DNA of 64,000 bases from Natrarchaeobius halalkaliphilus. GTDB taxonomy: Archaea; Halobacteriota; Halobacteria; Halobacteriales; Natrialbaceae. The translations under genes were made by a program, and so were the position numbers. Below are positions 47,490-56,775 of this stretch, one piece after another. Numbering within the stretch: position 1 is the stretch's first letter; each line of letters opens with the position of its first letter. The notes below the pieces were generated by a model, which had not been told where the DNA came from, ran no database searches, and worked only from the letters and a program-made list of their open reading frames with translations. The stretch covers positions 575,803-639,802 of the forward strand of contig NZ_REFY01000003.1 in NCBI RefSeq assembly GCF_003841485.1. Reading direction: 5' to 3'.

Positions 47490-48062
47490 ATGAGTGACGA
47501 GCTACGCGTACTCGTCGTCGACGACGAGGCCCGTCTCGCGGATCTATTTGCGACTTGGCTCGAGGGAGAGTGGAGCGTCGATACCGCATACGACGGTGAA
47601 GAAGCGCTCGAGAAGATGTCCGACACCGTCGAGGTCGTCCTGTTGGATCGGCGCATGCCGGGACTCTCGGGCGACGATGTCCTCAAAGCGATTCGAGACG
47701 AAGGCTACAACAGCCGGGTCGTTATGGTGACCGCCGTCGATCCCGACTTCGACATCATCGAGATGGGGTTCGACGACTACCTGGTCAAGCCGGTCTCGAA
47801 GGACGAGCTCCTCGAGATCGTCGAAGAAGTCACCGACCGTTCGGAGTACGAGTCGGACATCCTCGAGTACTACGCGCTCGTCTCGAAGAAGGCGCTGCTC
47901 GAGTCCGAAAAGGCAGAACGCGAGCTCACGGCCAACGAGGAATACCAGGATCTTCGCGGACGAATCGAAGAGCTCGAAGCGCGCGTCGACGAGAGCGTTT
48001 CGGGGCTTTCCTCTCACGACGATTTCGTCGGCGCGTTCCAGGATCTGGAATCCGAGAACTAG
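47490..48062 (+). CDS. Response regulator with HalX domain
   Basis: A protein of 190 residues. The receiver domain (VLVVDDEARLADLF; Asp53 in VVLLDRRMPG; Lys in YLVKPVSKDEL) is followed by a HalX domain (about 120-180; EYYALVSKKALLESEKAEREL), a haloarchaeal helical output. The stop overlaps the stop of the convergent histidine kinase gene in a shared CTAG. The pair could form a two-component system, although each has its own promoter. Confidence 0.9.
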   Translation: MSDELRVLVVDDEARLADLFATWLEGEWSVDTAYDGEEALEKMSDTVEVVLLDRRMPGLSGDDVLKAIRDEGYNSRVVMVTAVDPDFDIIEMGFDDYLVKPVSKDELLEIVEEVTDRSEYESDILEYYALVSKKALLESEKAERELTANEEYQDLRGRIEELEARVDESVSGLSSHDDFVGAFQDLESEN

Positions 48063-50119
48063 TCCCGGTCGAATCGAAACTCGAAGCGCGCCCCACCGTT
48101 TTCGCTTTCACGAGCGGCGACCGACCATCCGTGGCCAGTTGCGACTTCTCTGACGATCCAGAGTCCGATCCCGAGGCCGTCCGGCGACGACGAGACCGAC
48201 GGATCGAAAAGCGTCTCTCGAACCTCCGTCGGAATCCCGCTGCCGTCGTCCTCGACGAAAAAGCCGCGAGACCGCTTGTCGCCCGTCTCGAGCGATCCGA
48301 CCCGGACGTCGAGCGTCGGTTCGGGACCGCTACCGGGCGTTGCGTGTTCGGTCGCGTTCCGAAAGAGGTTCTCGAGCAATCGAAGGAGCCGTGATCGATC
48401 GGCTTCGACGGTGTCCGTCTCTGCGATCGAAAGCGTCGCTTGCTCGGTGGAGACGTTGTCCCATGCCTCCCGTGCGACCGCGTCGAGATCGACGGGATCG
48501 GTCTCTGCGGCCCACTCCCCGTCTCGGGCGATGGCGAGTACGTCCTCGATGATCGACTCCATCCGGTCGAGCCCGCTTCGGACGTGTTCGACGTACTCCG
48601 TCGACTCCGTCTCGTCGATGATGTCGACGTACCCCTGAGAGACGCTGAGCGGATTTCGCAGGTCGTGGCTGACGATCCGGGCGAACGCGTCGAGGCGCTC
48701 GTTTCGCTCCCTGAGTTCGCGCTCTCTTCGCTTTCGTTCGGTGACGTCTCGGACGACGCCGACCGACCCCAGAAACGTCTCGTCTCGAACGATTATCGCG
48801 AGCTGGGCCTCACAGGGGATCGTCGCTCCGTCTTTCGTCTCGAGTGTGAGTTCGACCGTCTCGGTCGTCTTTCCGTCCTCGTTTTCGAGCAGGGATCGGA
48901 TCGTCGACAGGCCGGCGTCGACGCTCGCGTCGTCGATCAGAATCGACGCGTGTTCACCGAGCAGTCCCTCGCGGCTGTAGCCGGTCATCCCGACGAGTGC
49001 GTCGTTGACCGTCATGATGTGACCCTGATCGTCGAAGACGTACATACCGTCGCCCGCGGTCTCGACGAGCTGTTCGTAGCGCTGGAGCGCCCGTTCGCGC
49101 TGCTCGAGCCGACCGTGAACCGCGATGGTATCGAGGACGGACGACGCCGTCCGGCCAACCGACCTGATCGCTTCCCGTTCGGCATCCGTGATTGGATCGA
49201 CCGAGTAGACGACGAGTACGGCGTACAGCTCGTCGTTTGTCGCCAGTGGCGTGGCCGCGACGGCGTGGATCCCCTGTTCTGTGCCACGTCCTCCGAACGG
49301 TACCTCGCCGGGATCGTGTGCGATCGGCTGGCTGACCTGAAGTGTACGGCTGCGTATTACCCGCTCCAACAGCGGATGGACGTCGTCTCCGATCGCGAAC
49401 GTCCGCCGGAGCGGCCACTCTCGGTCGTCCGAACCGGCCAGCCAGGGAACGATCTCGTGCTCACCGCGGTCGTACTCTCCGATCCAGACGAACGGAAACC
49501 GATCGAGCTCGGTGAGCGACTCCCGCAGAACGCGTTCGACCGTGAGCGGAGATCGAACGTCGACCAGCTGGCGTCGAACCGAATCGACGACGTCCTCGAG
49601 ATCGTCGTCCGATCGCTCTGATCCGATCGCGGGACGCAGGGCCGATTCGGGTGACTCGGAGACGGGGGGCGGCCCGTCGGGCTCGCCGTCGATACCGTGT
49701 TCGTGTCGATCCGGCCCGGACGTCCGACGCGATTCGATTCGAGCCGTGAGAACGTCGACGAGTCGCGGCGAGGCGTCCGCGCCGTCGATTGGCGAAACCG
49801 CCTCGGTCAGCACGGCGTCGGAACTGGCCCCGCCTCCATCGGGTGTTTCCCAGTAGACAAAGACCGGGATTCCAGGCGTTTCCGATTCGACAGCTTCGAC
49901 GATCGCAGGAACCGACTCGACCGTGGTTCCGTCTATGAGGACGCAGTCGATCGATCGATTCCCGCTCGTTTCCGTTCCGGCCTCCTCCTCGAGGCGCGTG
50001 ATCGCGTCCGACGGGCGGTGGGCGATCACGACGTCGACCGGCGCGTCGGTGAGCGAAAGCGTGATCGACGCCCGGATCGATCGATCGAAACTCACACACA
50101 GAATTCTGGGACGGCTCAT
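48059..50119 (-). CDS. Sensor histidine kinase with receiver-like, GAF and PAS domains
   Basis: A protein of 686 residues. A degenerate receiver-like N-terminus (about 1-125; ILCVSFDRSI, then CVLIDGTT), a GAF-like domain (about 195-345), PAS (about 350-470; DGMYVFDDQGHIMTVNDALVG) with a PAC motif, and HisKA with His485 (VSHDLRNPLS) are followed by HATPase (LFRNATEHATPG; DDGSGIPTEV; GLGIGLWIVREV). No transmembrane helix, so it senses an intracellular signal. It lies tail to tail with the HalX regulator. Confidence 0.92.
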   Translation of the reverse strand: MSRPRILCVSFDRSIRASITLSLTDAPVDVVIAHRPSDAITRLEEEAGTETSGNRSIDCVLIDGTTVESVPAIVEAVESETPGIPVFVYWETPDGGGASSDAVLTEAVSPIDGADASPRLVDVLTARIESRRTSGPDRHEHGIDGEPDGPPPVSESPESALRPAIGSERSDDDLEDVVDSVRRQLVDVRSPLTVERVLRESLTELDRFPFVWIGEYDRGEHEIVPWLAGSDDREWPLRRTFAIGDDVHPLLERVIRSRTLQVSQPIAHDPGEVPFGGRGTEQGIHAVAATPLATNDELYAVLVVYSVDPITDAEREAIRSVGRTASSVLDTIAVHGRLEQRERALQRYEQLVETAGDGMYVFDDQGHIMTVNDALVGMTGYSREGLLGEHASILIDDASVDAGLSTIRSLLENEDGKTTETVELTLETKDGATIPCEAQLAIIVRDETFLGSVGVVRDVTERKRRERELRERNERLDAFARIVSHDLRNPLSVSQGYVDIIDETESTEYVEHVRSGLDRMESIIEDVLAIARDGEWAAETDPVDLDAVAREAWDNVSTEQATLSIAETDTVEADRSRLLRLLENLFRNATEHATPGSGPEPTLDVRVGSLETGDKRSRGFFVEDDGSGIPTEVRETLFDPSVSSSPDGLGIGLWIVREVATGHGWSVAARESENGGARFEFRFDRD

Positions 50120-50342
50120 CGGGAGAGGTACCTCCAGTACTCAGTCATTGTCCGATTCGTGTTATTTAACTATCCATTTCAGTCTGGACGGATTGTTCTT
50201 TCGGCAGCCGACCAGCCAGCGGAGGAAAACAGTGGACGAGAACGAACCACGGAAACGGTGGGCCCGGTCGACCGCTTCGGCCTGGCCGTATCTACCCGTG
50301 AAGAGCCACCTGGAATCGCGGGAACGCGTAGGATCCGTCGAA

Positions 50343-51494
50343 TCAGGGGGCCTGTCGATAGACGAGGTTGCGCTGGACCTCGTTTGCACCCTCGTAGATC
50401 ACCGGAACCCGAGCGTCGCGATAGACGCGGGCGATCCGTCGTTCGTCGAGAATCGACCGTCCGCCGTGAAACTGCATGCCCTGTTCGGAGACGGAGACCG
50501 CCGTCTCGGTCGCGCCCGTTTTGGCCATCGCCGCCCAGTAACCGGCGCTCTCGCCTCGGTCTACCTTCTCACAGGCGCGCCAGGTGAGCGCTCGAGCGCC
50601 CTCGAAGTCGATCAGCATGTCCGCGAGTCCGTGCTGGACGGCCTGAAACTGGTTGATCGTTCGACCGAACTCCTCGCGGTCGTGGGTAAACTCCCAGGCC
50701 TCCTCGATCGCGGCTGCGGCCAGGCCGAGGCCGTGGCCAGCCACGATGACGCGACCGTGATTGAAAAACTCCGCCAGCATCCAGAACCCTGCTCCCTCGG
50801 TTCCGATCAGGTTCTCCTCGGGAACTCGGCAGTCCTCGAGCGTGATGTGGGCCTGCTTCGAGGCGCGCATCGCCATCTTCTCCGGGATGTGTTCGGCCTC
50901 GTAGCCGTCGGTGTCGGTCGGGACGATGAACATCGAGTGATTGCCGTAGCGGTTGTTCTCGTCGTCTCCGGTTCGGGCGTAGAGGGTCACCCAGTCGGCC
51001 TCGACGCCGTTTCCGATCCAGTACTTCTCACCGTTGAGAACGTACTCGTCCCCGTCTTTCTCCGCCGTCGTCTCCATGCCCGCCAGGTCGCTTCCCGTCT
51101 CCGGTTCCGAGACGGCGAGCCCCGAAAGCTGCTCGCCCGCCGCGACCGGCCGGATGTACTCCTCGCATTGCTCGTCTGAGCCGTACTCGTAAGTGATCTC
51201 ACAGCCGAAGCTCGCGAGTTGGAGCGTCAGGCCGATACCCGCATCCGCCCGGTAGAACTCCTCGGTGATCGCGAGCAACTCCGGAAGACCGAAGCCGTTT
51301 CCGCCCCATTTCTCGGGGATATCCCCCGCGACCAGACCTGCATCCTGGCCCGCCTCGAGTATCTCGTGGGGATACTCCCCCGATCGAAAGTGTTCCTGTG
51401 CGTGCGGTTCGATCCACTCTCGAGCGAACTCGTGAGCCCGCGCTTTGAGGTCGTGGGCGTGCTCCGGAACGATGCTGTCGTCGAGCAGTTCCAT
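50343..51494 (-). CDS. acd: Acyl-CoA dehydrogenase (second)
   Basis: A protein of 383 residues with family signatures LAVSEPETGSDLAGM, KYWIGNGVEADWVT and catalytic Glu in VIYEGANEVQRN. It is a distant paralogue of the acd at 44152. It probably acts on a different acyl-CoA. The 220-bp space to the histidine kinase holds its 3' region; the ATG at 51494 (MELLDDSIVPEHAHDL) begins the family-like sequence. Confidence 0.93.
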   Translation of the reverse strand: MELLDDSIVPEHAHDLKARAHEFAREWIEPHAQEHFRSGEYPHEILEAGQDAGLVAGDIPEKWGGNGFGLPELLAITEEFYRADAGIGLTLQLASFGCEITYEYGSDEQCEEYIRPVAAGEQLSGLAVSEPETGSDLAGMETTAEKDGDEYVLNGEKYWIGNGVEADWVTLYARTGDDENNRYGNHSMFIVPTDTDGYEAEHIPEKMAMRASKQAHITLEDCRVPEENLIGTEGAGFWMLAEFFNHGRVIVAGHGLGLAAAAIEEAWEFTHDREEFGRTINQFQAVQHGLADMLIDFEGARALTWRACEKVDRGESAGYWAAMAKTGATETAVSVSEQGMQFHGGRSILDERRIARVYRDARVPVIYEGANEVQRNLVYRQAP

Positions 51495-51542
51495 ACGGTA
51501 TCGATCGGTTCCGACACGAAAATAGACCGGGGTGTCCGGAGC

Positions 51543-51707
51543 CTACTCGTCGTATTCGTACTCGCGAAACACGGCGGCAACGGTGTTCGAGACCTCGTCG
51601 ATGGCGACGGCGTTCGTCTTTCGGAGGTCGCCCTCTCGAGCGGCCTCGAGGTGCCGAAGCGCCTCTCTCAGATGGTGTTCGGTCAAACGGTCGGTTGGGT
51701 CGGTCAT
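51543..51707 (-). CDS. Small conserved-looking helical protein, 54 residues
   Basis: It starts ATG at 51707 (TDPTDRLTEHHLREALRHL) and ends AVFREYEYDE. The composition is amphipathic helical with an acidic tail, like small haloarchaeal proteins. It lies 48 bp upstream of the acyl-CoA dehydrogenase on the same strand, so it may share its transcript. No homologue is recalled by name. Confidence 0.5.
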   Translation of the reverse strand: MTDPTDRLTEHHLREALRHLEAAREGDLRKTNAVAIDEVSNTVAAVFREYEYDE

Positions 51708-51972
51708 CGGTCGGGGTCAGTGATAACGGACTCGTGGGGATATGTTCACCGGTCGTGACGTTCGTCCGATAGACTGACTGTCCGCTCGAGTGATCGGACG
51801 GATCGAACGAGGACGAACCAGTCCACCGACGGTTTCAAGTTCACCGATCCGAATCCACGGACAGGATGACACTCGAACTACCGGTGTCGATCGGAGCGCC
51901 GTCGGGACGACCGTGGGGGGTCAACGGACGAAGTCGAAACCAGACGGCCACCGCGAGGCTAACGCCGTGTCC

Positions 51973-53286
51973 ATGAAGGGGTTCGTCGTCGGCGGCGTCA
52001 GCTCCGGCGTCGGCAAGACCGTCGCGACGCTCGCGATCGGACGGGCGCTGATAGACGACGGCTACGCGGTTCAACCCGCAAAAGCCGGTCCGGATTTTAT
52101 CGATCCGAGCCACCACGAGGCGATCGCCGGTCGTCCCTCCCGGACGCTCGACCGGTGGCTCGAGGGAACCGAAGGGCTTCGACGTAACTACCACCGTGGC
52201 GAGGGCGACGTCTGCGTCGTCGAGGGCGTCATGGGACTGTACGACGGCGACGGCTCGAGCACTGCGATGGTGGCCGAGGCCCTCGACCTCCCGGTCGTCC
52301 TCGTCGTCGACGCCAAGGCGGGGATGGAAAGCGTCGCCGCGACGGCGCTCGGCTTTCGGGAGTACGCAGAGACGAGCGGTCGAGAGATCGACGTGGCGGG
52401 GATCGTCGCCCAGCGAGCCCACGGCGGCCGCCACGAGCAGGGGATCCGCGACGCGCTTCCCGCGGACCTCGAGTTCTTCGGTCGCATTCCGCCGAACGAC
52501 GACCTCGAGATACCCGATCGACACCTCGGCCTCGAGATGGGCGGGGAGGCCGCGCTTCCGGCGGACGCGTTGCGGGAGGCCGCCGACTCGCTCGAGACCG
52601 AGCGGTTGATCGAGGTCGCGAGCGAGCCGCCGACGCCGTCGACGAACGGCCGCGACGAGTCCGGCCGCGTCGATGCCCGCGTCGCCGTCGCCAGCGATTC
52701 CGCCTTTTGCTTTCGGTATCCCGCGACGATCGAGCGGTTTCGCGAACGCGGCGAGATTGTGTCGTTCTCGCCGGTCGCGGGAGATCCGGTCCCGGAGTGC
52801 GACGGCGTCTACCTGCCGGGGGGGTACCCGGAACTCCACGCGGCGGACCTCGAGTCGACCGGGACGCTGTCCGAACTCGGTGCGCTCGCGAGCGACGGGC
52901 TTCCGGTCCTCGGGGAGTGCGGCGGACTGATGGCCATGAGTCAGTCGCTAACGACGGCCGAGGGCGACCGACGCGAGATGGCCGGTATCCTGCCCGCCGA
53001 CGTAACCATGCGCGATCGCTACCAGGCGCTCGACCACGTCGAACTCGACGCGCTCTCTGGGACGCTCACCGCTGCCAGCGGCCAGCGAATTCGTGGCCAC
53101 GAGTTTCACTACTCGAGCGCCGACATCGACGGGGACGCACGGTTCGCCTTCGAAACCGTCCGCGGCGACGGCATCGACGGTGACCACGACGGACTGACCG
53201 AGTACGACTCGCTCGGCACCTACGTCCACGTCCATCCCGAAAGCGGCGCATTCGACCGATTCCTCGAGACGGTCGAGTCCGAGTAA
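51973..53286 (+). CDS. cbiA: Cobyrinic acid a,c-diamide synthase
   Basis: A protein of 437 residues. The P-loop dethiobiotin-synthetase-like domain (GGVSSGVGKTVATL; GPDFIDPSHHE; VEGVMGLYDG) is followed by a class I glutamine amidotransferase domain (about 240-437; VYLPGGYPELHA; GECGGLMAM with catalytic Cys; HEFHYSS). It amidates cobyrinate a- and c-side chains in cobalamin synthesis. The ATG at 51973 (MKGFVVGG) matches the family start; the ORF reaches 51790 only by open frame. Confidence 0.93.
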   Translation: MKGFVVGGVSSGVGKTVATLAIGRALIDDGYAVQPAKAGPDFIDPSHHEAIAGRPSRTLDRWLEGTEGLRRNYHRGEGDVCVVEGVMGLYDGDGSSTAMVAEALDLPVVLVVDAKAGMESVAATALGFREYAETSGREIDVAGIVAQRAHGGRHEQGIRDALPADLEFFGRIPPNDDLEIPDRHLGLEMGGEAALPADALREAADSLETERLIEVASEPPTPSTNGRDESGRVDARVAVASDSAFCFRYPATIERFRERGEIVSFSPVAGDPVPECDGVYLPGGYPELHAADLESTGTLSELGALASDGLPVLGECGGLMAMSQSLTTAEGDRREMAGILPADVTMRDRYQALDHVELDALSGTLTAASGQRIRGHEFHYSSADIDGDARFAFETVRGDGIDGDHDGLTEYDSLGTYVHVHPESGAFDRFLETVESE

Positions 53287-53407
53287 CGTCCCGGCTCCGA
53301 CCGACGTCCCCGTTTCCGATCGGGCGCGACCGGTCACCGGTCGAAAAGTCGGTCGCACACGCAAGGCCAATTACCACAACGCCATCGCCTGTGTGTGTTC
53401 CCGGATA

Positions 53408-54331
53408 ATGACCGAAGGGACAACAGACGGGTTCGAGGACCGCTCGGATTCCGTCGGAATCGTCGACCACTCGCGGTGTCGGCCGACGCGAGCGACCGCC
53501 GCCGACCGGGCGAGACCGCTTCGGCTATTGACCGATGGCGGTCAGGCGCAAGTCGAAGAGGACGAACAGAATCACGACCAGGAACGCGAGAGTGAGGGGG
53601 AAAACGGCGGTGATACCGATGGAGAGGACGACGACGAATCGGCGGACGAGACGGCCGAAGGTGCTGAAGACGACGGTAGTGAACGAGACGATCTCGAAGG
53701 CGAGTCCACCGGCGACGCCGAAGACGGGATGGACGACTCCCACGTCGAAGACGCCGAAGACGTCTACGAGGGCGACGACGCGTCCGGCGTCTTGCACCTC
53801 GATCTCGACGGACTGTTTCTCGATCTGCTCGGGCTCGAGGTCAATCTGAACCCGGTCACGCTCGACGTTTCGGCTCGACCCGGCGAGAACAACCTGCTCG
53901 GGAATCTGCTGTCCGCGGTCACCGGCTTACTGGACGGGACCGCTTCGATGATGGATCGGCTGACGTCGCTGTTAGGAACGCCCAAAAAGTTGCTCGGCAA
54001 GATCACCGGAACGCTCAGGGAGACGGCTGCAACCCTCCTCGGGAAGCCCCGCGACGTCGTTCGTGGACTCACCGGCGGAAGCGAGGACGGTGACAGCGAA
54101 GACGACAGCGACGGCGAAGACGACACGACGGGCGGAGCGCTCTCGTCCGTCACGAGCTGGATCACATCGCGGCTGGCCGGACTCGTCCCGTCGCTCCCGG
54201 TCGAAGAACTCCTCGCGACGGTCATCCGTGAGATCATTCGAGGAGTGATCGACCAACTCGAGCCGCCAGCGGACGAATCGGACGGCGAGTCGGAAACCGG
54301 TGCGGACCAACAGGCGGAGGCAGGATCATGA
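53408..54331 (+). CDS. Acidic protein with an LLG/NLLGNLL domain (first gene of unknown operon)
   Basis: A protein of 307 residues. The first 130 residues are an acidic disordered segment. Next comes a beta-like domain (LHLDLDGLFLDLLGL, then PGENNLLGNLLSAVTGLLDG), then amphipathic helices (KKLLGKITGTLRETAATLLG), a second acidic linker and a hydrophobic amphipathic C-terminus (SWITSRLAGLVPSL; EIIRGVIDQL). The NLLGNLL motif is also present in some secreted bacterial proteins, as I recall, but has no named role. No signal peptide is evident. It overlaps the next gene by ATGA. Confidence 0.65.
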   Translation: MTEGTTDGFEDRSDSVGIVDHSRCRPTRATAADRARPLRLLTDGGQAQVEEDEQNHDQERESEGENGGDTDGEDDDESADETAEGAEDDGSERDDLEGESTGDAEDGMDDSHVEDAEDVYEGDDASGVLHLDLDGLFLDLLGLEVNLNPVTLDVSARPGENNLLGNLLSAVTGLLDGTASMMDRLTSLLGTPKKLLGKITGTLRETAATLLGKPRDVVRGLTGGSEDGDSEDDSDGEDDTTGGALSSVTSWITSRLAGLVPSLPVEELLATVIREIIRGVIDQLEPPADESDGESETGADQQAEAGS

Positions 54332-54777
54332 GTCAGGAATCAACGACGGAGACGGAGGGTGAATCGGAATCGGCATCACTACCGGGCGGACTCGACTACG
54401 AGCGGATTTCGGACAACGTCGACGTCGGTGAACTCGTACAGGGAACCCAGTGGGAAGACGAGATCGACGAGGACGAACCACTCGGCCAGGCGATCGGCGG
54501 GCTGATCGGTTCGTCCGTCGGCCGACTGATCGGAGAGCGGATCGGACAGACCGTCGGTGAGATGTTGATGGACGAACTGTTCGACCCCGGATCGGCTGAC
54601 GGCGACTCCGACGCGGACGACGAGTCGGCGGCGGATGAGAGCGAAGAGTCCGGTGAGGACGAAAGCCAAGAAGCTGACGCGCAGGACGAAGACGAAAGCC
54701 AAGAAGCTGACGCGCAGGACGAAGACGAAAGCCAAGAAGCTGACGCACAGGACGGTGAGGAGGGGGAGGAGGGCTAA
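54328..54777 (+). CDS. Glycine-zipper acidic protein with 11-residue repeats
   Basis: A protein of 149 residues. The centre has a glycine zipper (GQAIGGLIGSSVGRLIGERI, then GQTVGEML), suggesting helix packing or membrane association. The C-terminus is three 11-residue repeats of DESQEADAQDE. It belongs to the four-gene operon and shares the zipper pattern (GxxxGRxxGERIG) with the third gene. Function unknown. Confidence 0.65.
   Translation: MSQESTTETEGESESASLPGGLDYERISDNVDVGELVQGTQWEDEIDEDEPLGQAIGGLIGSSVGRLIGERIGQTVGEMLMDELFDPGSADGDSDADDESAADESEESGEDESQEADAQDEDESQEADAQDEDESQEADAQDGEEGEEG
54658..54756 (+). repeat. 33-bp in-frame tandem repeat, three copies
   Basis: Units start at 54658, 54691 and 54724 and each encodes DESQEADAQDE, the last with a changed end. 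The near-perfect DNA identity indicates recent slippage or expansion. Confidence 0.95.
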
Positions 54778-54828
54778 CCGTGCCGGTGGTTCGGTTCGGA
54801 AGCGACGCGCGAACTCGAGGTGACGGCG

Positions 54829-55455
54829 ATGGGTGACGGATCGGGACTGAAACGGGTCGTCGTCGAGGAGGTCGGCAACCAGATCGATGCCGGTGATCTG
54901 ATCGGGGACGGATCGATCGAAGCCGGGATCGACGGTCGCGAGGTCGGCGCGTCAGTCGGTCGATCGACCGGGGAACGAATCGGGCGAGAGCTGGGGGAGT
55001 CGATCGGCCGCTCGATCCACGAAGCGCTCGAAGCGGGGCTCGAGGACGAGGATACCGATATCGGATCGCTCCGCTCGGCTCTCGCGGAAGCCGTCCGTGA
55101 CGCGATCGCGGAGTCGATCGGGGACAACAGCGCCGGCGACGCGCTCGAGTCGGTCACCGAGCCCGTCACCGACGACGAAGAGATCCCCGAAGACGAAGCG
55201 GCGGGCGACGATGACGTCGGCGACGAGGAGTCGACATCCGCCCCTTCGGGCGACGACCTCGAAGATCTCAAACGAGAAACGCTCGAGGATTTCCTCGGAC
55301 TGCTGTCCTACGAGGACCTCCAGTCCATCGCCAAGGACGTCGACGTACCGGCAAATCTCAGTCGCGAAGAGATGATAGACGAGATCCTCGAGGCGGTTTC
55401 GGACGAGTACGAGCCGATCGCGGAATCCGACGAGAAGAGCGATTCCGAATCGTAG
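54829..55455 (+). CDS. Glycine-zipper protein with C-terminal Rho_N/SAP-like motif
   Basis: A protein of 208 residues. Residues 30-75 have a glycine zipper (GASVGRSTGERIGRELGESI) like the preceding gene. An acidic linker follows, and residues 150-200 read ETLEDFLGLLSYEDLQSIA then NLSREEMIDEILEAV, resembling a Rho N-terminal/SAP helix-extension-helix. That motif often binds nucleic acid. A GAGGTGA Shine-Dalgarno at 54817 supports the ATG 54829 rather than the GTG at 54820. Confidence 0.65.
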   Translation: MGDGSGLKRVVVEEVGNQIDAGDLIGDGSIEAGIDGREVGASVGRSTGERIGRELGESIGRSIHEALEAGLEDEDTDIGSLRSALAEAVRDAIAESIGDNSAGDALESVTEPVTDDEEIPEDEAAGDDDVGDEESTSAPSGDDLEDLKRETLEDFLGLLSYEDLQSIAKDVDVPANLSREEMIDEILEAVSDEYEPIAESDEKSDSES

Positions 55456-55519
55456 TGGGGCCGATTCGACTCGACGTCCGGACAGCGCGGAGCCACCGAC
55501 GAAAACGACCACCAATCAC

Positions 55520-56311
55520 ATGACAGATCACCGCTCTGATCGCGTGTCCGAACTCCTAGACGCTGCCGACGCTGGCGGTGCTTCGCTCGTCGGCAGCGAC
55601 GACGATCGCGACGAGTCGGTCGAAGAAGCGACGTCGACGATCCGCGACGCAGCCAGGGAGGCCGACGAACTCGTCGCGACGACGGAACCGAACGAACTGC
55701 TCGAGGCGGTTGGAATAGCCGTTTCCACCGACGACGACGCTGACGACACGATCCCGGCGGCGATCGCCCGCGGTGACGCCGACCGACTCGAGGACCTCAA
55801 CCGACTCCTTTCCCTCGCGAGACTCGGCGGTCGCTCCGACGAAGACTCACAGGAGCAAGCGGTCGATCTCCTGACGAGCGCCCGCAAATCGGAGTCCGTC
55901 GACGACGGCGTAACTGCCGGCGAAGCCGACGCTGGAACCGATCTCGAGGACCGTCTCCGGTCGACGATGTCGACGACGATCGACTCGGCCGAGGACGAGC
56001 TCACACAGCTTCGAGAGCGACTCGAGAGCGCGAGCGCCGCCGCGGTGGACGGACGCGCGGACGACGAAAACCGAGTCGAGGAGGACGAAAGCGAATCGGA
56101 CACTGAAGACGAGACGGATAGCGAGGACGAAAAGACGGCTACAGAGGGAGAAACGGACGACGACGGTTTCGGGTTCGGATCGGCGGGTGGTCGTAGTAGC
56201 TCATCCGGACGAAGTGGCCGACATTCTACGGTGGCTCCGTCTCCGTCCAGGCGCGCGGACATGAAGGCGGTTCGCCGGTTTTCGACGATGCCGGAAACGA
56301 CCGACGGATGA
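55520..56311 (+). CDS. Acidic helical protein with basic conserved-looking tail (fourth gene of unknown operon)
   Basis: A protein of 263 residues. Helical N-terminal two thirds (SELLDAADAGGASLV; EDLNRLLSLARLGG; EDELTQLRERLESAS), then an acidic spacer and a Gly/Ser segment, ending in a basic tail SRRADMKAVRRFSTMPE. The contrast between the acidic body and basic tail is striking. It lies 64 bp after the third gene in the same direction. No family is recognised. Confidence 0.6.
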   Translation: MTDHRSDRVSELLDAADAGGASLVGSDDDRDESVEEATSTIRDAAREADELVATTEPNELLEAVGIAVSTDDDADDTIPAAIARGDADRLEDLNRLLSLARLGGRSDEDSQEQAVDLLTSARKSESVDDGVTAGEADAGTDLEDRLRSTMSTTIDSAEDELTQLRERLESASAAAVDGRADDENRVEEDESESDTEDETDSEDEKTATEGETDDDGFGFGSAGGRSSSSGRSGRHSTVAPSPSRRADMKAVRRFSTMPETTDG

Positions 56312-56373
56312 CGAGAGCACGATCGTTCGGGGGAGGGAGCAAGCGGTCCTCGGAAGTGCTGTACGGGATCCGT

Positions 56374-56592
56374 TCACTCCCGGCTCTGACGATCGTCGAC
56401 GAACAGTCGTATCCCCATGACGGGGATGAACAGGAAGAACGCCAGCATAACCGACGAAACCATGACCGCGTTCAGGTACTGCGGCGAAAGCCGTGGCGTC
56501 AGCAACCAGCTCGCGACCGCAACTCCGCCGATCACTGAGACGATCAGCAGCGCCACGAGATCCGACCGGTTGACCGGAACCTCCTCGGACAT
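56374..56592 (-). CDS. Small two-helix membrane protein
   Basis: A protein of 72 residues with hydrophobic helices LVALLIVSVIGGVAVASWLL and NAVMVSSVMLAFFLFIPVMG. The short N-terminus is polar and the tail FVDDRQSRE is charged. It is convergent with the acidic operon. It resembles small haloarchaeal membrane proteins of unknown role. Confidence 0.6.
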   Translation of the reverse strand: MSEEVPVNRSDLVALLIVSVIGGVAVASWLLTPRLSPQYLNAVMVSSVMLAFFLFIPVMGIRLFVDDRQSRE

Positions 56593-56775
56593 AGCGAACT
56601 GTGGGCCGTCGACGTACTAGTAGCCACTGACTTTTGCTCGCGGCGTCTCCGACCACGGATACTCGCGGCGTCTTTCAGCGACTCCGGTTCGAGCCGATCT
56701 CGATCCACTCCGAAACGATCGACTCGACGTCCCTCGCGGGCTAGCGCTTTGACGACGCGGTGCGAACGTGGTCGT

